Part shown: positions 30,826 through 43,014 of the stretch, one piece after another | Position numbering within the stretch: position 1 is the stretch's first letter | Layout: the number at the start of each line of letters is the position of its first letter | The notes under the pieces: model-generated | Told to the model about the DNA's origin: nothing | Seen by the model: only the letters and a program-made list of their open reading frames with translations | Databases searched by the model: none | Assembly (NCBI GenBank): GCA_902622625.1 | Contig: CACNQS010000005.1 | Location: 1 to 64,000, forward strand | Direction: 5' to 3' | Length of the DNA stretch: 64,000 bases | Origin: an uncultured Prochlorococcus sp. | Lineage (GTDB): Bacteria; Cyanobacteriota; Cyanobacteriia; PCC-6307; Cyanobiaceae | Position numbers and translations under genes: made by a program

Positions 30826-33099
30826 TTGAAGCCGGCAAGTAATCAGTTATTAAATATCTCCTACAAATTAGAAATTTTGCTTGATATGGGCAGTAATGAA
30901 AGCCTCTACTATTTAGATGGAAATAATCTTGGGGCAGAAGTAGGAGATATTGTAAGTGTGAGACTAAGGGGAAGATTATTGAATGGGTTGGTGATCTCCA
31001 AAAAAGATTTTTCGACAATCAATAATGATGAAGCAAATATTACTGGAGCAAAAAGCATAAGATATTTGTTTGTTGAAAGTATTTTGCATAAAAAAATAAT
31101 TGATGACTCTTGGAGAGAATTGATAGAGTCCCTAGCCTCTTTTTATATGGTTAGTAATTTAAAAATGTTTAAAACCGCATTTCCTCCTGGCTGGATTGGT
31201 AAATATAAGAATTTTTCTAAAGGTTTTAAAGATCAAATATGGATTGAAACTAAAAAAGAATTTGATATTAAGAAAAATGGATTAACCAAAAAAGAATTTT
31301 TATTAATCAATACTTTGCCTGAAAGAGGTAATTGGCAAAGTGATTTAATAAAGTCTGGTTTTAATTACACTCTAATTAACTCAATGGTCAGTAAAAATTA
31401 CCTTGTTAAATCTAAAAGAAAAAAAATTATAAATACTAAATTAAATTCCTTTTTAAATGATCATATTGCAACGGAAAAACCTAATCTTACGAATGAGCAA
31501 AAAATTGCATTACGAGAATTTCAAACAATGAAACCAGGAGATGTTTTACTTCTTTGGGGCGAAACAGGTTCAGGTAAAACAGAAGTTTATATGAGAATTG
31601 CTGAAGATCAATTTCTTAAGAAAAAAAGTTGTTTGATACTAACCCCAGAAATCGGACTAATTCCTCAACTTATTGATAGGTTTAGTCGGCGATTTAATAA
31701 TGTCGTTTACGAATATCATAGTAATTGTTCTCCCAATCATAGAACTGTGGTTTGGAAGAAAATCAATAATGCTAATGAACCTTTAATAGTAATAGGAACA
31801 AGGTCCGCAGTTTTTCTCCCAATGAAAAATCTAGGATTAATAATTATGGATGAAGAACATGATGTTTCTTATAAACAAGATAGTCCTATGCCTTGTTATG
31901 ACGCAAGAGAGATTGCTATTGAAATAGTAAAAAGGAATTCTGCAAAATTAATTTTTGGGAGTGCAACCCCATCAATGAAGACTTGGAAACAGTGTATTTT
32001 TGAAAAGAATTTTAAATTGGTAAGAATGATTCAAAGGATATCTAGTAATGAGATACCCGAAATAAGAATTATTGATATGCGTGATGAGTTCAAGAAAGGA
32101 AATATGAAAATTTTTTCCAATGAATTATTACAATTGCTTCCTCAACTACGCTTAAAAAAAGAGCAGGCAATAATTTTGATCCCTAGGAGGGGGCACAGTG
32201 GGTTCTTAAGTTGTAGAAATTGCGGATATTTAATAAATTGCCCTAACTGTGACGTTCCTTTATCAGTGCATCTTGGTTCACAAGGGAAAAAATGGTTAAG
32301 CTGTCATTGGTGTGATCATAAATCGAGATTGATCAATCGTTGCCCAGATTGTAATTCAACTGCCTTTAAACCTTTTGGAATAGGTACACAAAGAGTAATA
32401 GAGTTTTTAAATGAAGAATTTCCTGACTTAAGAGTACTTCGTTTTGATAGAGATACAACCTCAGGCAAAGATGGTCACAGAGATATTCTTTCAAAGTTCT
32501 CTAAAGGCGATGCTGATATTCTTGTGGGAACTCAAATGTTGGCAAAAGGGATTGACATTCCCAACATAACTCTTTCAGTAGTTATTGCAGCGGATGGGTT
32601 GCTTCATCGCCCAGATATTTCGGCAGAAGAAAAATCATTACAGTTGTTTTTGCAATTAGCTGGCAGGGCAGGCAGGGCTCAAAAAAAAGGAAAAGTAATT
32701 TTTCAAACATATAAACCTAACCACCCGGTAATTTCGTATCTTCAGAAAAGAGATTATGAAAGATTCTTAAGTGAAAACTCGAAATTGAGAAAAGATGCTA
32801 ACTTATTTCCATTTTGCACGATTTGCCTTCTTAAGTTATCAGGTGAAAATTATGAATTAACTGAGTCAATTGCAATAAAATTAGCAAAATATCTACTCAA
32901 TTTTTGTGAAAAAAAGAACTGGAGATTAATTGGTCCTGCCCCTAGTTTAATTGCTAAAGTCGGTAAAAAATTTAGATGGCAGATATTAATACATGGTCCT
33001 GAAGGAACAAAGATACCTTTACCTGATAGATCAATATTATGGAAACTTATTCCAAAAAATGTTTTTTTAACAATAGATGTTAATCCAGCGGAGTTGTAA
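30826..33099 (+). CDS. priA: primosomal protein N' (replication restart helicase)
   Basis: LLLWGETGSGKTEVYMR, DEEHDVSYKQD, Zn-binding CRNCGYLINCPNCD and CHWCDHKS motifs. Start uncertain. Confidence 0.95.
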   Translation: MKPASNQLLNISYKLEILLDMGSNESLYYLDGNNLGAEVGDIVSVRLRGRLLNGLVISKKDFSTINNDEANITGAKSIRYLFVESILHKKIIDDSWRELIESLASFYMVSNLKMFKTAFPPGWIGKYKNFSKGFKDQIWIETKKEFDIKKNGLTKKEFLLINTLPERGNWQSDLIKSGFNYTLINSMVSKNYLVKSKRKKIINTKLNSFLNDHIATEKPNLTNEQKIALREFQTMKPGDVLLLWGETGSGKTEVYMRIAEDQFLKKKSCLILTPEIGLIPQLIDRFSRRFNNVVYEYHSNCSPNHRTVVWKKINNANEPLIVIGTRSAVFLPMKNLGLIIMDEEHDVSYKQDSPMPCYDAREIAIEIVKRNSAKLIFGSATPSMKTWKQCIFEKNFKLVRMIQRISSNEIPEIRIIDMRDEFKKGNMKIFSNELLQLLPQLRLKKEQAIILIPRRGHSGFLSCRNCGYLINCPNCDVPLSVHLGSQGKKWLSCHWCDHKSRLINRCPDCNSTAFKPFGIGTQRVIEFLNEEFPDLRVLRFDRDTTSGKDGHRDILSKFSKGDADILVGTQMLAKGIDIPNITLSVVIAADGLLHRPDISAEEKSLQLFLQLAGRAGRAQKKGKVIFQTYKPNHPVISYLQKRDYERFLSENSKLRKDANLFPFCTICLLKLSGENYELTESIAIKLAKYLLNFCEKKNWRLIGPAPSLIAKVGKKFRWQILIHGPEGTKIPLPDRSILWKLIPKNVFLTIDVNPAEL

Positions 33100-34209
33100 T
33101 TACTTTGATGGAAGTTGAGGTAAATCTGAACCTAATTTAAATCTATAGAATCTTAATAAATAAGCCAAAAACATAATTATTAAAATAATAGATATCCCAA
33201 TCAAAAGTTTGTTGAGGCTCCAGAAAGAAAACTCAAGACTATTTATCTGCCCTTGATTTAAATTCCAAATTATTAGATTTTTTGTGATTTCTAAATTTGA
33301 ATTATTTTTATCAGCAAGGATAGTTTTATTAGGGTGAATAATTTTGAAAATGAGTTCTAAATTATCAATACCTTGAATAGAATTTAGATCCAAATCAAAC
33401 CTGTAAAAGTATTTTTTAAAAAAAATGAAGTTTTTTTGAGTAGTATTAATTTCTATATTTGTTGATTCTCCCGCCAATTCACCAGCTATATTTTGGGTGA
33501 TTTTAAGAACTTGCTTCGTATCTTCTGAATTGAGATTTTTATGTTTCAAAGAAAAGGTTGATTCGTCTTGTTCGATTTCAGCGTCAGGAAAAATATCTTT
33601 CATCTTCTCTTCAAATTTTAATTGCCAAGGAAATTTCTTTATGTATTTACTCTCTATCACTAAATTATTGGTTATTGAATCAAGTTCACTAAGATCAAGG
33701 GTATCCTCAATTTTAACGCAGCCACTTAAAAGTGGAATTAATAATAACAGTATAAAAAAAATGATCAGTGAAAAGCCTTTTTGAAAGGGTTTTGTTTCAC
33801 CAGTTGGTGTCTCAGTTACATTAATAAATTTTTTTTTCTTCAATACCTCTCTTTTTTTGCGCAGTGAGTTAAGAGATTTTTTATTGAGTGATGGGTCGCT
33901 TTCAAACTTTAAGTTCCAATTTTCTGGCTTTTTAATTTCAGGAGAGTCTATTACTTCCATCAAATATTTTGCATTTTCTCTCGTCTTATTATCGTAAGAC
34001 TTTAGAAGTTCTTTACAAAACCTTTTAGCCTCCTCCTTTTTATTGATACCACAAAGAGCAGTAATTAAGATTGTTCTTAAATTTACTCCCTCTTTGCTTG
34101 ATAAAGGAAATGATTCGATTATGGGCAAAAGAAATTCAATGCAAAAATGATACTCACCTTTAGCTAAAGCAAGTTCTACTGTTTCTAAAACTTGCTCATA
34201 AGTTTTCAT
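33100..34209 (-). CDS. conserved protein, DUF3153-like with tetratricopeptide-like N-terminus
   Basis: Internal lipobox-like LLLIPLLSGCVKIEDTLDLS and C-terminal TM. Confidence 0.7.
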   Translation of the reverse strand: MKTYEQVLETVELALAKGEYHFCIEFLLPIIESFPLSSKEGVNLRTILITALCGINKKEEAKRFCKELLKSYDNKTRENAKYLMEVIDSPEIKKPENWNLKFESDPSLNKKSLNSLRKKREVLKKKKFINVTETPTGETKPFQKGFSLIIFFILLLLIPLLSGCVKIEDTLDLSELDSITNNLVIESKYIKKFPWQLKFEEKMKDIFPDAEIEQDESTFSLKHKNLNSEDTKQVLKITQNIAGELAGESTNIEINTTQKNFIFFKKYFYRFDLDLNSIQGIDNLELIFKIIHPNKTILADKNNSNLEITKNLIIWNLNQGQINSLEFSFWSLNKLLIGISIILIIMFLAYLLRFYRFKLGSDLPQLPSK

Positions 34210-34212
34210 GGG

Positions 34213-35064
34213 TTAGGCGACTATCATTGTACCTATTCCGGAATTTGTAAAAATCTCAAGAAGTAATGAATGTTCTATTCTCCCATCAATTATATGAGCT
34301 GCTTTGACTCCTTGGGCTAAAGCTCTTATACAGCATTCTGTCTTTGGAATCATACCTTCAGTTACAATTTTTTTATCAATAAAATCTCTTGCCTCTTTGA
34401 GATTAGTTTTTTCAACAAGACTATTTTTGTTATCTTTTTCTTTTAAAATTCCTTGAGTATCAGTAAGAAGAATAAGTTTTTCTGCATTTATTGCAGCGGC
34501 AATTTCTCCAGCAACAAAATCTGCATTGATGTTATGGGAAATACCCTCCAAGGTTGATCCAATGCTAGAAATAATTGGGATATATCCTTTAGAAATAAGA
34601 GGATCTAATATTTCAGGATTGATTTTTGTAACCTCTCCCACTAACCCATGACTCCCATCTCCTAGTTCTCTAGATTGAATTAAGTTGCCATCAAGACCCG
34701 ATATTCCAACAGCTAAGGATCCAGTTTTATTTATGCCTTTTACAATTTGTTTGTTAACTCTTCCCATTAGAACCATCTCGACAATTTCCATTGTTTTTTG
34801 ATCAGTAATTCTTAATCCATTTTCGAATTTAGGAGATATTTCTAATTTCTTTAACCAATTATTAATCTCTGGTCCACCTCCATGAATTACTATAGGACAA
34901 ACCCCAACGGTTGATAAAAGTGCTATGTCTCTAAAAAAAGCATTTTTTAAATTATCGTTCTCCATAACAGAGCCACCATACTTGATAACAATTTTTCTAC
35001 CTGAGAAACTTTGTATATATGGAAGTGCTTCGCTTAATATTGATACTCTTTGAGAATCATTCAT
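34213..35064 (-). CDS. argB: acetylglutamate kinase
   Basis: [48 protein letters not shown]. Confidence 0.97.
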   Translation of the reverse strand: MNDSQRVSILSEALPYIQSFSGRKIVIKYGGSVMENDNLKNAFFRDIALLSTVGVCPIVIHGGGPEINNWLKKLEISPKFENGLRITDQKTMEIVEMVLMGRVNKQIVKGINKTGSLAVGISGLDGNLIQSRELGDGSHGLVGEVTKINPEILDPLISKGYIPIISSIGSTLEGISHNINADFVAGEIAAAINAEKLILLTDTQGILKEKDNKNSLVEKTNLKEARDFIDKKIVTEGMIPKTECCIRALAQGVKAAHIIDGRIEHSLLLEIFTNSGIGTMIVA

Positions 35065-35128
35065 TATTAAAATTCATTAAAACTTGATTGAATTGTGAAA
35101 TTAGGTTTTTACAAATATATCCCTATAT

Positions 35129-35659
35129 TCAATAAAAGAGAATAAAATCAAATTCTTTTTTATTATCGTCGATAATAAATTCTGATTCAAGACCTTTGAC
35201 GAAAAACCTGTTTAATCTTTCTTGTTTTTCAATCCATTTTTCTAGAGGGACAGCGTTTAATTCGAAACGCATCCTGAGGCCATTTTTTTCTTCCTTTGTA
35301 ATTTCTTCTATTTCTTTTAATTGAGGGGGATTATCCTCGTCCCACAAATTTAATGATTCTAATGACGATTCAAGATGAGCTTTTATCCCATACCTCCATC
35401 TTGTAACATCTTTAACTAGTGCAGTTAATTCTTTTGGTCTATTAAATTTATTTGTCGCAAAATTTGTCTTGTCAAATAACTCTACAGGAGGTATTTCGGA
35501 CGTCTTTAAGCCTAATCCAATTAGAAAAATAGGTACTCCATAAAAAAAAGTAGGTACACTTAAATTTACTGAGTCTGTAAAATAAGCGGTCATTCCAACA
35601 AAAGCTAATATACCCCCAGCTGTTACGATTAAGTTTCCAGGCGATAAGTATTTCTTCAT
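35129..35659 (-). CDS. conserved membrane protein, DUF2854-like
   Basis: Two TM segments then WRYGIKAHLESSLESL region. Confidence 0.7.
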   Translation of the reverse strand: MKKYLSPGNLIVTAGGILAFVGMTAYFTDSVNLSVPTFFYGVPIFLIGLGLKTSEIPPVELFDKTNFATNKFNRPKELTALVKDVTRWRYGIKAHLESSLESLNLWDEDNPPQLKEIEEITKEEKNGLRMRFELNAVPLEKWIEKQERLNRFFVKGLESEFIIDDNKKEFDFILFY

Positions 35660-35701
35660 TTTGATTTAGTAGAATGAGTTTTAAATGAGCTGACAAGTAT
35701 T

Positions 35702-35884
35702 GTGCAAGATCCTAATACTGCAAATCAAGGAGATTTAATTTTTAAACTTGATCAAGATAGAGCATGGCTCCTAGAAAATCTTGATAAGGATAAATGGCCA
35801 GAAATCAGAAGCGAACTTGCTGCACTTGAGAGAAAAATAAGCAAGTTAATTATAAGCGTTCAAGAAAATAATGTTGATATTTGA
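35702..35884 (+). CDS. conserved hypothetical protein
   Basis: 60 aa: NQGDLIFKLDQDRAWLLENLDKDKWPEIRSELAALERKI. Confidence 0.55.
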   Translation: MQDPNTANQGDLIFKLDQDRAWLLENLDKDKWPEIRSELAALERKISKLIISVQENNVDI

Positions 35885-35885
35885 G

Positions 35886-36311
35886 TTAAAAAGGTATTTC
35901 GTCAACTTCAGGTACTAAAGGTGAACTATCCCAACTAGATTTTTGGGATGTTTCTTTTTTTTCAAGTGACTCATTATTGTCTTTTTGATCAGAATTAAAA
36001 ACGTCAACTGGCGATATTTGATGAATCTTTGAAGCTGTTAGTTCTGGTTGCTTTTCTTTTGTTCCGTCTTTTCTAGTAACAGAATTCATCTTTAGACGTC
36101 CCTCAATAACAATATTTTGCCCTTCCTTTAGTTCATCTACCATTTCTTGGGCAATATTTCCCCATCCTATGATCTTGAGATCTCTGGTTGGATCTTCACT
36201 ACGTAATCCTTTAAAATTAACAATCATTTCTGCAATTGCAGTTTGGTTTTCTTTGGTATACCTCATTTGGGGAGCGCTATTAATTACCGCCTGAATTAAA
36301 CAATGATTCAT
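35886..36311 (-). CDS. ssb: single-strand DNA-binding protein
   Basis: OB-fold region with GQNIVIEGRLKM and acidic tip VDEIPF. Confidence 0.88.
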   Translation of the reverse strand: MNHCLIQAVINSAPQMRYTKENQTAIAEMIVNFKGLRSEDPTRDLKIIGWGNIAQEMVDELKEGQNIVIEGRLKMNSVTRKDGTKEKQPELTASKIHQISPVDVFNSDQKDNNESLEKKETSQKSSWDSSPLVPEVDEIPF

Positions 36312-36339
36312 TACTTACTATTTAATTAAAGACATACTG

Positions 36340-37137
36340 ATGCAGAATCAAGAAAATTGCTATAAAAATGTTTGGATCCTATCAGGAACTTCGGATGGAC
36401 CTGTAATAGCTAATAGGCTTCTTGAGCTTAATTATTCAGTCTTTGCAAGTGTTTTAACTTATAAAGCTGGGCAAGCTTATATTGAAAATCCAAAGTTACA
36501 TATCATTACGGGTAAATTAAATAATAAAGATCAAATAATTAATTTCATAAATAAAAATAAAATCACATGCGTTGTCGATGCTACTCATCCTTTTGCCGTA
36601 ATAATTTCTAGAAATCTCAGTAATGCATGTAAAGAGATTAATATACCTCTCTTACTATTTGAGAGGAAATCTCTAAGAAATAACACTAATAATTTTTTTT
36701 ATATTGATGATTTAAAGGATATAAATAACGTAGATATAGAAAATAAGAATATTCTTTTGGCTATAGGATCAAGATTCCTTAACGACACAGCTAATTATTA
36801 TATGAATAGTAAAGCAAATGTATTTACAAGGGTACTTCCAACTTATGAGAGTATAACTAAAGCTTTTGGATCATGTATTAAAAAATCAAACATAGCGATT
36901 CTTGAACCAAGTAAAAATAATAAAAGCATTTTAGAAAAAAAACTTTGTGATTTTTGGGAGATAGATTATGTTCTATGCAGAGAATCTGGAAGTTATTCTC
37001 AGAAAAACTGGGAGAGTATAGTTTCTGGCAGTAAAATAAAGTTATTTTTGGTTAAAAGGCCGAAAGTTAAAAATGATTATTCTTACTCTTTTGATCAACA
37101 TCACAATTTAATAAATCACATAATTAAAAAATATTGA
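36340..37137 (+). CDS. cobK: precorrin-6x reductase
   Basis: VWILSGTSDGPVIANRLLELN, VVDATHPFAVIISRNL. Confidence 0.88.
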   Translation: MQNQENCYKNVWILSGTSDGPVIANRLLELNYSVFASVLTYKAGQAYIENPKLHIITGKLNNKDQIINFINKNKITCVVDATHPFAVIISRNLSNACKEINIPLLLFERKSLRNNTNNFFYIDDLKDINNVDIENKNILLAIGSRFLNDTANYYMNSKANVFTRVLPTYESITKAFGSCIKKSNIAILEPSKNNKSILEKKLCDFWEIDYVLCRESGSYSQKNWESIVSGSKIKLFLVKRPKVKNDYSYSFDQHHNLINHIIKKY

Positions 37138-37150
37138 TGTTTAATTCATT

Positions 37151-37456
37151 ATGGAAGTATTAGTTATGATCACAACTGAATCAAGTAACGCAAATGCTTT
37201 GCGAATGGCTAAATTACTAATACAAAATAAACTTGCATCTTGTGTTTCGATAAAGCAAATTTTTTCAATTTATAAGTGGGATGATGATATTGAAGAAAAT
37301 AAAGAGTTTGAAATTACAATAAAAAGTAAACTAGAATTTAAAGATTATATAATTGAATTCTTAAATGAAAATTCAACTTATGATGTCCCTCAAATTATTT
37401 ACAAAAAATACCATGCTGAGATGAAATATTATGATTGGTTGAATAATACTATTTGA
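37151..37456 (+). CDS. cutA: CutA divalent-cation tolerance-like protein
   Basis: ITTESSNANALRMAKLLIQNKLASCVSIKQIFSIYKWDDDIEENKEFEITIKS. Confidence 0.92.
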   Translation: MEVLVMITTESSNANALRMAKLLIQNKLASCVSIKQIFSIYKWDDDIEENKEFEITIKSKLEFKDYIIEFLNENSTYDVPQIIYKKYHAEMKYYDWLNNTI

Positions 37457-37462
37457 TTAAAT

Positions 37463-38467
37463 TTATTTTATTAACTCTTTAAGATCAATTTCTGATCTAG
37501 ATCCTAATTGCGTAATTATTTGTCCCGCACAAATTGAAGCCATCTCTCCGCATTTTTTTAGGGAACAATTGTTTATTAATCCATGAATAAATCCTCCCGC
37601 ATAGATATCTCCCGCTCCTGTAGTATCAACAATCTTGCCTCTCGTTATTGACTCAATTATTTCAATATTATTTTTGTTAACTATGAGAGAACCATTGCTT
37701 CCAAGAGTTACTATGACTAATTCACATAAGGAAGATAAGTCTTCTTGGCAACTTGTTAATTTATCATTTTTAAATAGACTTAACACCTCGGATTCATTAC
37801 AAAAAACAATATCTACATATTCATCAATTAATTCCAAGAAACTCTCACGGTGTCTATCTACACAAAATGAATCAGACAATGAAAGGATTATTTTCGTATT
37901 AGATTGTTTTGCAATTTGGGCGGCTTTAATAAAAGCTTTTTTAGCTAATTCGCTGTCCCATAAATACCCCTCTAAATATAAGTATTTACTTTCTTTAATT
38001 ACATTAAAGTCAATATTTTCTGTCTCAAACTCTATAGATGCGCCTAGGTAAGTGCACATAGTTCTTTGTGCATCCGGTGTAATCAAAATAATTGAATGAG
38101 CTGTTGAAGCACCTTCAATAGTTGGTGGTGTATTAAATATAGTTTTACTTTGTTTAATATCTTCAGAAAAGAAATTCCCAAATGTATCATTTTTCACCCT
38201 TCCAATAAATTGAACATAATTACCTAATTCTGCTAAACAAACAACAGTATTTGCTGAGGATCCCCCTGATATTTGTTTGATCACTTTGCAATTTTCTAAC
38301 AATCTCTCAGATTCATTAGAACTAATTAGATTCATTGATCCTTTATCCAGATTATTTATCTCAAGAAACTCATCTTCAATATTTACAATAATGTCTACTA
38401 TTGCGTTGCCAAGACCAATGAGATCAACCGTTTTATTATGTTCAAAATGTCTAAAGGATTCGTTCAT
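37463..38467 (-). CDS. PfkB-family carbohydrate/adenosine kinase
   Basis: GLGNAIVDIIV, SGGSSANTVVCLAELG, DTTGAGDIYAGGF. Confidence 0.93.
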   Translation of the reverse strand: MNESFRHFEHNKTVDLIGLGNAIVDIIVNIEDEFLEINNLDKGSMNLISSNESERLLENCKVIKQISGGSSANTVVCLAELGNYVQFIGRVKNDTFGNFFSEDIKQSKTIFNTPPTIEGASTAHSIILITPDAQRTMCTYLGASIEFETENIDFNVIKESKYLYLEGYLWDSELAKKAFIKAAQIAKQSNTKIILSLSDSFCVDRHRESFLELIDEYVDIVFCNESEVLSLFKNDKLTSCQEDLSSLCELVIVTLGSNGSLIVNKNNIEIIESITRGKIVDTTGAGDIYAGGFIHGLINNCSLKKCGEMASICAGQIITQLGSRSEIDLKELIK

Positions 38468-38482
38468 TAATTTGGTACTAAA

Positions 38483-39866
<1,384 letters not shown>

Positions 39867-39874
39867 GAATTGTA

Positions 39875-40312
39875 TCAACTTTCTCTTAGAACCATTTTTT
39901 CAGCAAGAGAAAATTCTTTGGTTAAACGCTCCTTAAGTTTATCTGGTAGAGGTCTACTTGCAAAGTTTTTGTAATGACCTGCCATAGCATTCAATGCTGT
40001 TTGCATGGTGGTAAATGATTGTGTTTTATTCACCATCCCTCTATTTCTGTATCTGGAAATATAGTCAGTTATTAGTGTAAGAGCCTCACTTCTTACTTCA
40101 TCTTTATTTGGAGAATCTTTTGGAGTATCAACAGCTGTTTGTAATGTTTTAACAACTGAAATTGTATCTTTTGTGTAGTCACCAGTCATAGAGGTTTTTG
40201 CAGCTATAGAAGGGGAACTAAATAGTGTAAAAACAATAATTAAGGATATTGAAAAAGATATGGCTTTGAAGAGATTTTTTAAAAATAATTTTGATGTCCA
40301 TTTCAGTAACAT
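39875..40312 (-). CDS. psb27: photosystem II assembly protein Psb27
   Basis: TGDYTKDTISVVKTLQTAVDTPKDSPNKDEVRSEALTLITDYISRYRNRGMV. Confidence 0.94.
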   Translation of the reverse strand: MLLKWTSKLFLKNLFKAISFSISLIIVFTLFSSPSIAAKTSMTGDYTKDTISVVKTLQTAVDTPKDSPNKDEVRSEALTLITDYISRYRNRGMVNKTQSFTTMQTALNAMAGHYKNFASRPLPDKLKERLTKEFSLAEKMVLRES

Positions 40313-40336
40313 AACCTAGCTCCAAAAAAATAAATC

Positions 40337-42139
40337 TTAAGACTTTTTATTGTACATTATTTCTGATTCGGAAATAAATGTTTCCAACAATTTATCAGTA
40401 CTAATTTTAAACTTATTATTATTTGTTCTCGATAAAAGTTCTACTTCTTTATTAACTGAATCTCTGCCAATAATTATCTGAAAAGGAATACCAATTAATT
40501 CCGCATCTTTAAATTTCACTCCAGCCCTGTAGTTTCTGTCATCAAGGAGAACATCAATTTTATTAATTAAAAAATTATTATAGATTTGCTCAGTAAGTTC
40601 ACTTTGAATAGGATCTTTTAGGTTTGTTGGAATAATAATAACTTCAAAAGGAGAAATCTGGATAGGCCAACAAATCCCCTTTTGATCATGATTCTGTTCG
40701 ATAGCAGCTTGAGCTATTCTTGTCACTCCTATTCCATAACAACCCATCCATAAATTTTTTAATTGACCATCCTTATCAGAGAACTTTGCATTTAATTTTT
40801 CACTATATTTTTGACCTAGTTGGAAAATATGTCCAATTTCTATACCTTTTTTTTCTTTAAGTTCCTCATCATTAGTACTATTTATTTTATCTCCTTTTTT
40901 AGCATTCCTGATATCCCCAATTAGATATTCTTTCGAAGCAAAAGAAAATTCTTGAAAAACTTTATGGAAATTAACTTTATTCCCACCACTTATAAATTTT
41001 GAAAGGTCACTTGCAGAAGGATCAATTATTCTTGTCCATTTTTTATCCCAATTAGAACTAGCTTTAATAGTTTTATTATCTAAATCTGGCCCGATAAAAC
41101 CTAAGGGAAAATCAACTAGATTTTTTTCGATAGTATTTTTGTCTTCAATCTTTTTAAGATTAATAAGATTGAAATTATGAAGTTTATTGATTAAGTTAAA
41201 AAGCTTTACTTCATTAATGTGTTGATCGCCTCTTATGCAAGCAAGAATTGGGACCTCAAATTTACCTTCGAACTGTGCAAGGAATATTACTACTTTAATA
41301 ATCTGACTAGGATCTAAATTATTCTTATCGCAAACTTCTATGATTGTTTTCTGATGAGGTGTTTCCAACCACTCTGCAATATTATCTTTTAGTGGAATAG
41401 GTTGAGAGGGTAGAGAAACAGCTTTTTCAATATTTGCAGCATAAGAACCACTTTGAGTAAACAAAATTGAATCTTCCCCAGCATCAGCGGTGACCATAAA
41501 TTCTTTAGATGATGCACCACCAATTGCTCCACTATCAGCTTCAACCCCTACTGTCTGGAGTCCACAAGATTTAAAAATATTTTCATAGGCATTGCCCACC
41601 TTTTCATAGAAAGAAGCCAGATCGTTTTCTGAAGAATGAAAAGAATAACCATCTTTCATTATAAATTCTCTACTTCTCATCAATCCAAACCTTGGCCTTA
41701 TTTCATCTCTAAATTTTGTTTGAATTTGATAAAAACATTGAGGTAATTGCTTATAGGAGTTGATGGTCTCTGATGCAATACTCGTGATCACTTCTTCGTG
41801 AGTTGGAGCTAAACCAAATTCTTTACCTTGTCTATCTTTGAGATTAAACATTATTCCTTCCCCTGCAGTATATCCTTCCCACCTTTCACTTTTTCTCCAT
41901 AAATCTGCAGGATGAAGTTGGGGTAATAGTAATTTTGTACAGCCAATACTATTAAGTTCTGTCTCAATTATTGCGCATATTTTTTCAATAACTCTAAGCA
42001 TTATTGGCATGTATGCATAAATACCGCTGTTAACTCTGCGAATATAACCAGCTTTTAAAAGTAGTTGATGTGAAATAATCTCAGCTTCAGAAGGTGTGTC
42101 ACGAAGTGTCCCCAGAGGAAATGAGGTTGTCACGCGCAT
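40337..42139 (-). CDS. proS: prolyl-tRNA synthetase
   Basis: LLLKAGYIRRVNSGIYAYMPIMLRV, GLAPTHEEVIT, FRDEIRPRFGLMRSREFIMKDGYSF. Confidence 0.97.
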   Translation of the reverse strand: MRVTTSFPLGTLRDTPSEAEIISHQLLLKAGYIRRVNSGIYAYMPIMLRVIEKICAIIETELNSIGCTKLLLPQLHPADLWRKSERWEGYTAGEGIMFNLKDRQGKEFGLAPTHEEVITSIASETINSYKQLPQCFYQIQTKFRDEIRPRFGLMRSREFIMKDGYSFHSSENDLASFYEKVGNAYENIFKSCGLQTVGVEADSGAIGGASSKEFMVTADAGEDSILFTQSGSYAANIEKAVSLPSQPIPLKDNIAEWLETPHQKTIIEVCDKNNLDPSQIIKVVIFLAQFEGKFEVPILACIRGDQHINEVKLFNLINKLHNFNLINLKKIEDKNTIEKNLVDFPLGFIGPDLDNKTIKASSNWDKKWTRIIDPSASDLSKFISGGNKVNFHKVFQEFSFASKEYLIGDIRNAKKGDKINSTNDEELKEKKGIEIGHIFQLGQKYSEKLNAKFSDKDGQLKNLWMGCYGIGVTRIAQAAIEQNHDQKGICWPIQISPFEVIIIPTNLKDPIQSELTEQIYNNFLINKIDVLLDDRNYRAGVKFKDAELIGIPFQIIIGRDSVNKEVELLSRTNNNKFKISTDKLLETFISESEIMYNKKS

Positions 42140-42313
42140 ACAAAAAAATCCGTAATAATATTTAATTTTATCAATTAAGATGAAAAAATAATTTAAAGTG
42201 TCTTGAGTCCCTCAACGCGGCTAGTCTAAAAATATTGTTTCTGCTAACTTCTTCAGTAATGAAGTTCAAACTCTTTTAAAAGTTCATTATTACTAAACCA
42301 TTTTCTTAAGTTT

Positions 42314-42667
42314 ATGGAAAATTTAGATTCCAATATTTCTAGCGAAGAGGAATTAGTAGGTATTGATGAAGTTCAAAAATTCCTAAATAGATCAAGAGCT
42401 TCTGTATATAGGTATACAAATACAGATTTAAGAAATCTAAACCCGAGCTTTAATCCAAGAAAATTAAATCCCGAATTTAGAACTGATCAAAAAGATCCAT
42501 TAAAGTTTCATCCTAATGAAGTAGCAAGATTTGCTAAAGATATTCTAAGAATTAAGGAGGTCACTGTTGAGGTTTTTAATACACCTTCCTCCGCTGCTCA
42601 AAATATAATGGTGCAAATATTAGAAGAACTAAAGTCTATCAGGTCTTTGCTAGAAAAAAGTAATTAA
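42314..42667 (+). CDS. helix-turn-helix protein (resolvase-like annotation)
   Basis: GIDEVQKFLNRSRASVYRYTNTDL HTH-like segment. Confidence 0.65.
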   Translation: MENLDSNISSEEELVGIDEVQKFLNRSRASVYRYTNTDLRNLNPSFNPRKLNPEFRTDQKDPLKFHPNEVARFAKDILRIKEVTVEVFNTPSSAAQNIMVQILEELKSIRSLLEKSN

Positions 42668-42759
42668 AAAGTTGCTAATCAATGTTTTGATTTATTGACA
42701 TTTTAAATGTAGTATAATCATGTTTAATTATCTCCTTAATCTTTACCAATTAAGAGTTC

Positions 42760-43014
42760 TTGAGTTACACGAAATCAAAGCAGTTTATTCAAAGTGAATC
42801 AAGCGAAGAATCTTCTCATGGTTCTGCTCGAAGTGATTTTGAAAGGGATGATGATGACCCCTTAAGTATAAGGAGTTTATCAATTACATCTTTAGGTATT
42901 ATTTTTGCCTTTTTGACAATTTTTTTACCTTCAATAAGTGTTTTAATTGGAAGACCTCCATCTCAAGGAAACGAGATAATTCATAATCACGATTTTAAAA
43001 AAGATGGACCTTAG
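42760..43014 (+). CDS. small membrane protein, unknown
   Basis: 84 aa with one TM and acidic N-terminus; overlaps the next gene by 11 nt. Confidence 0.6.
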   Translation: MSYTKSKQFIQSESSEESSHGSARSDFERDDDDPLSIRSLSITSLGIIFAFLTIFLPSISVLIGRPPSQGNEIIHNHDFKKDGP

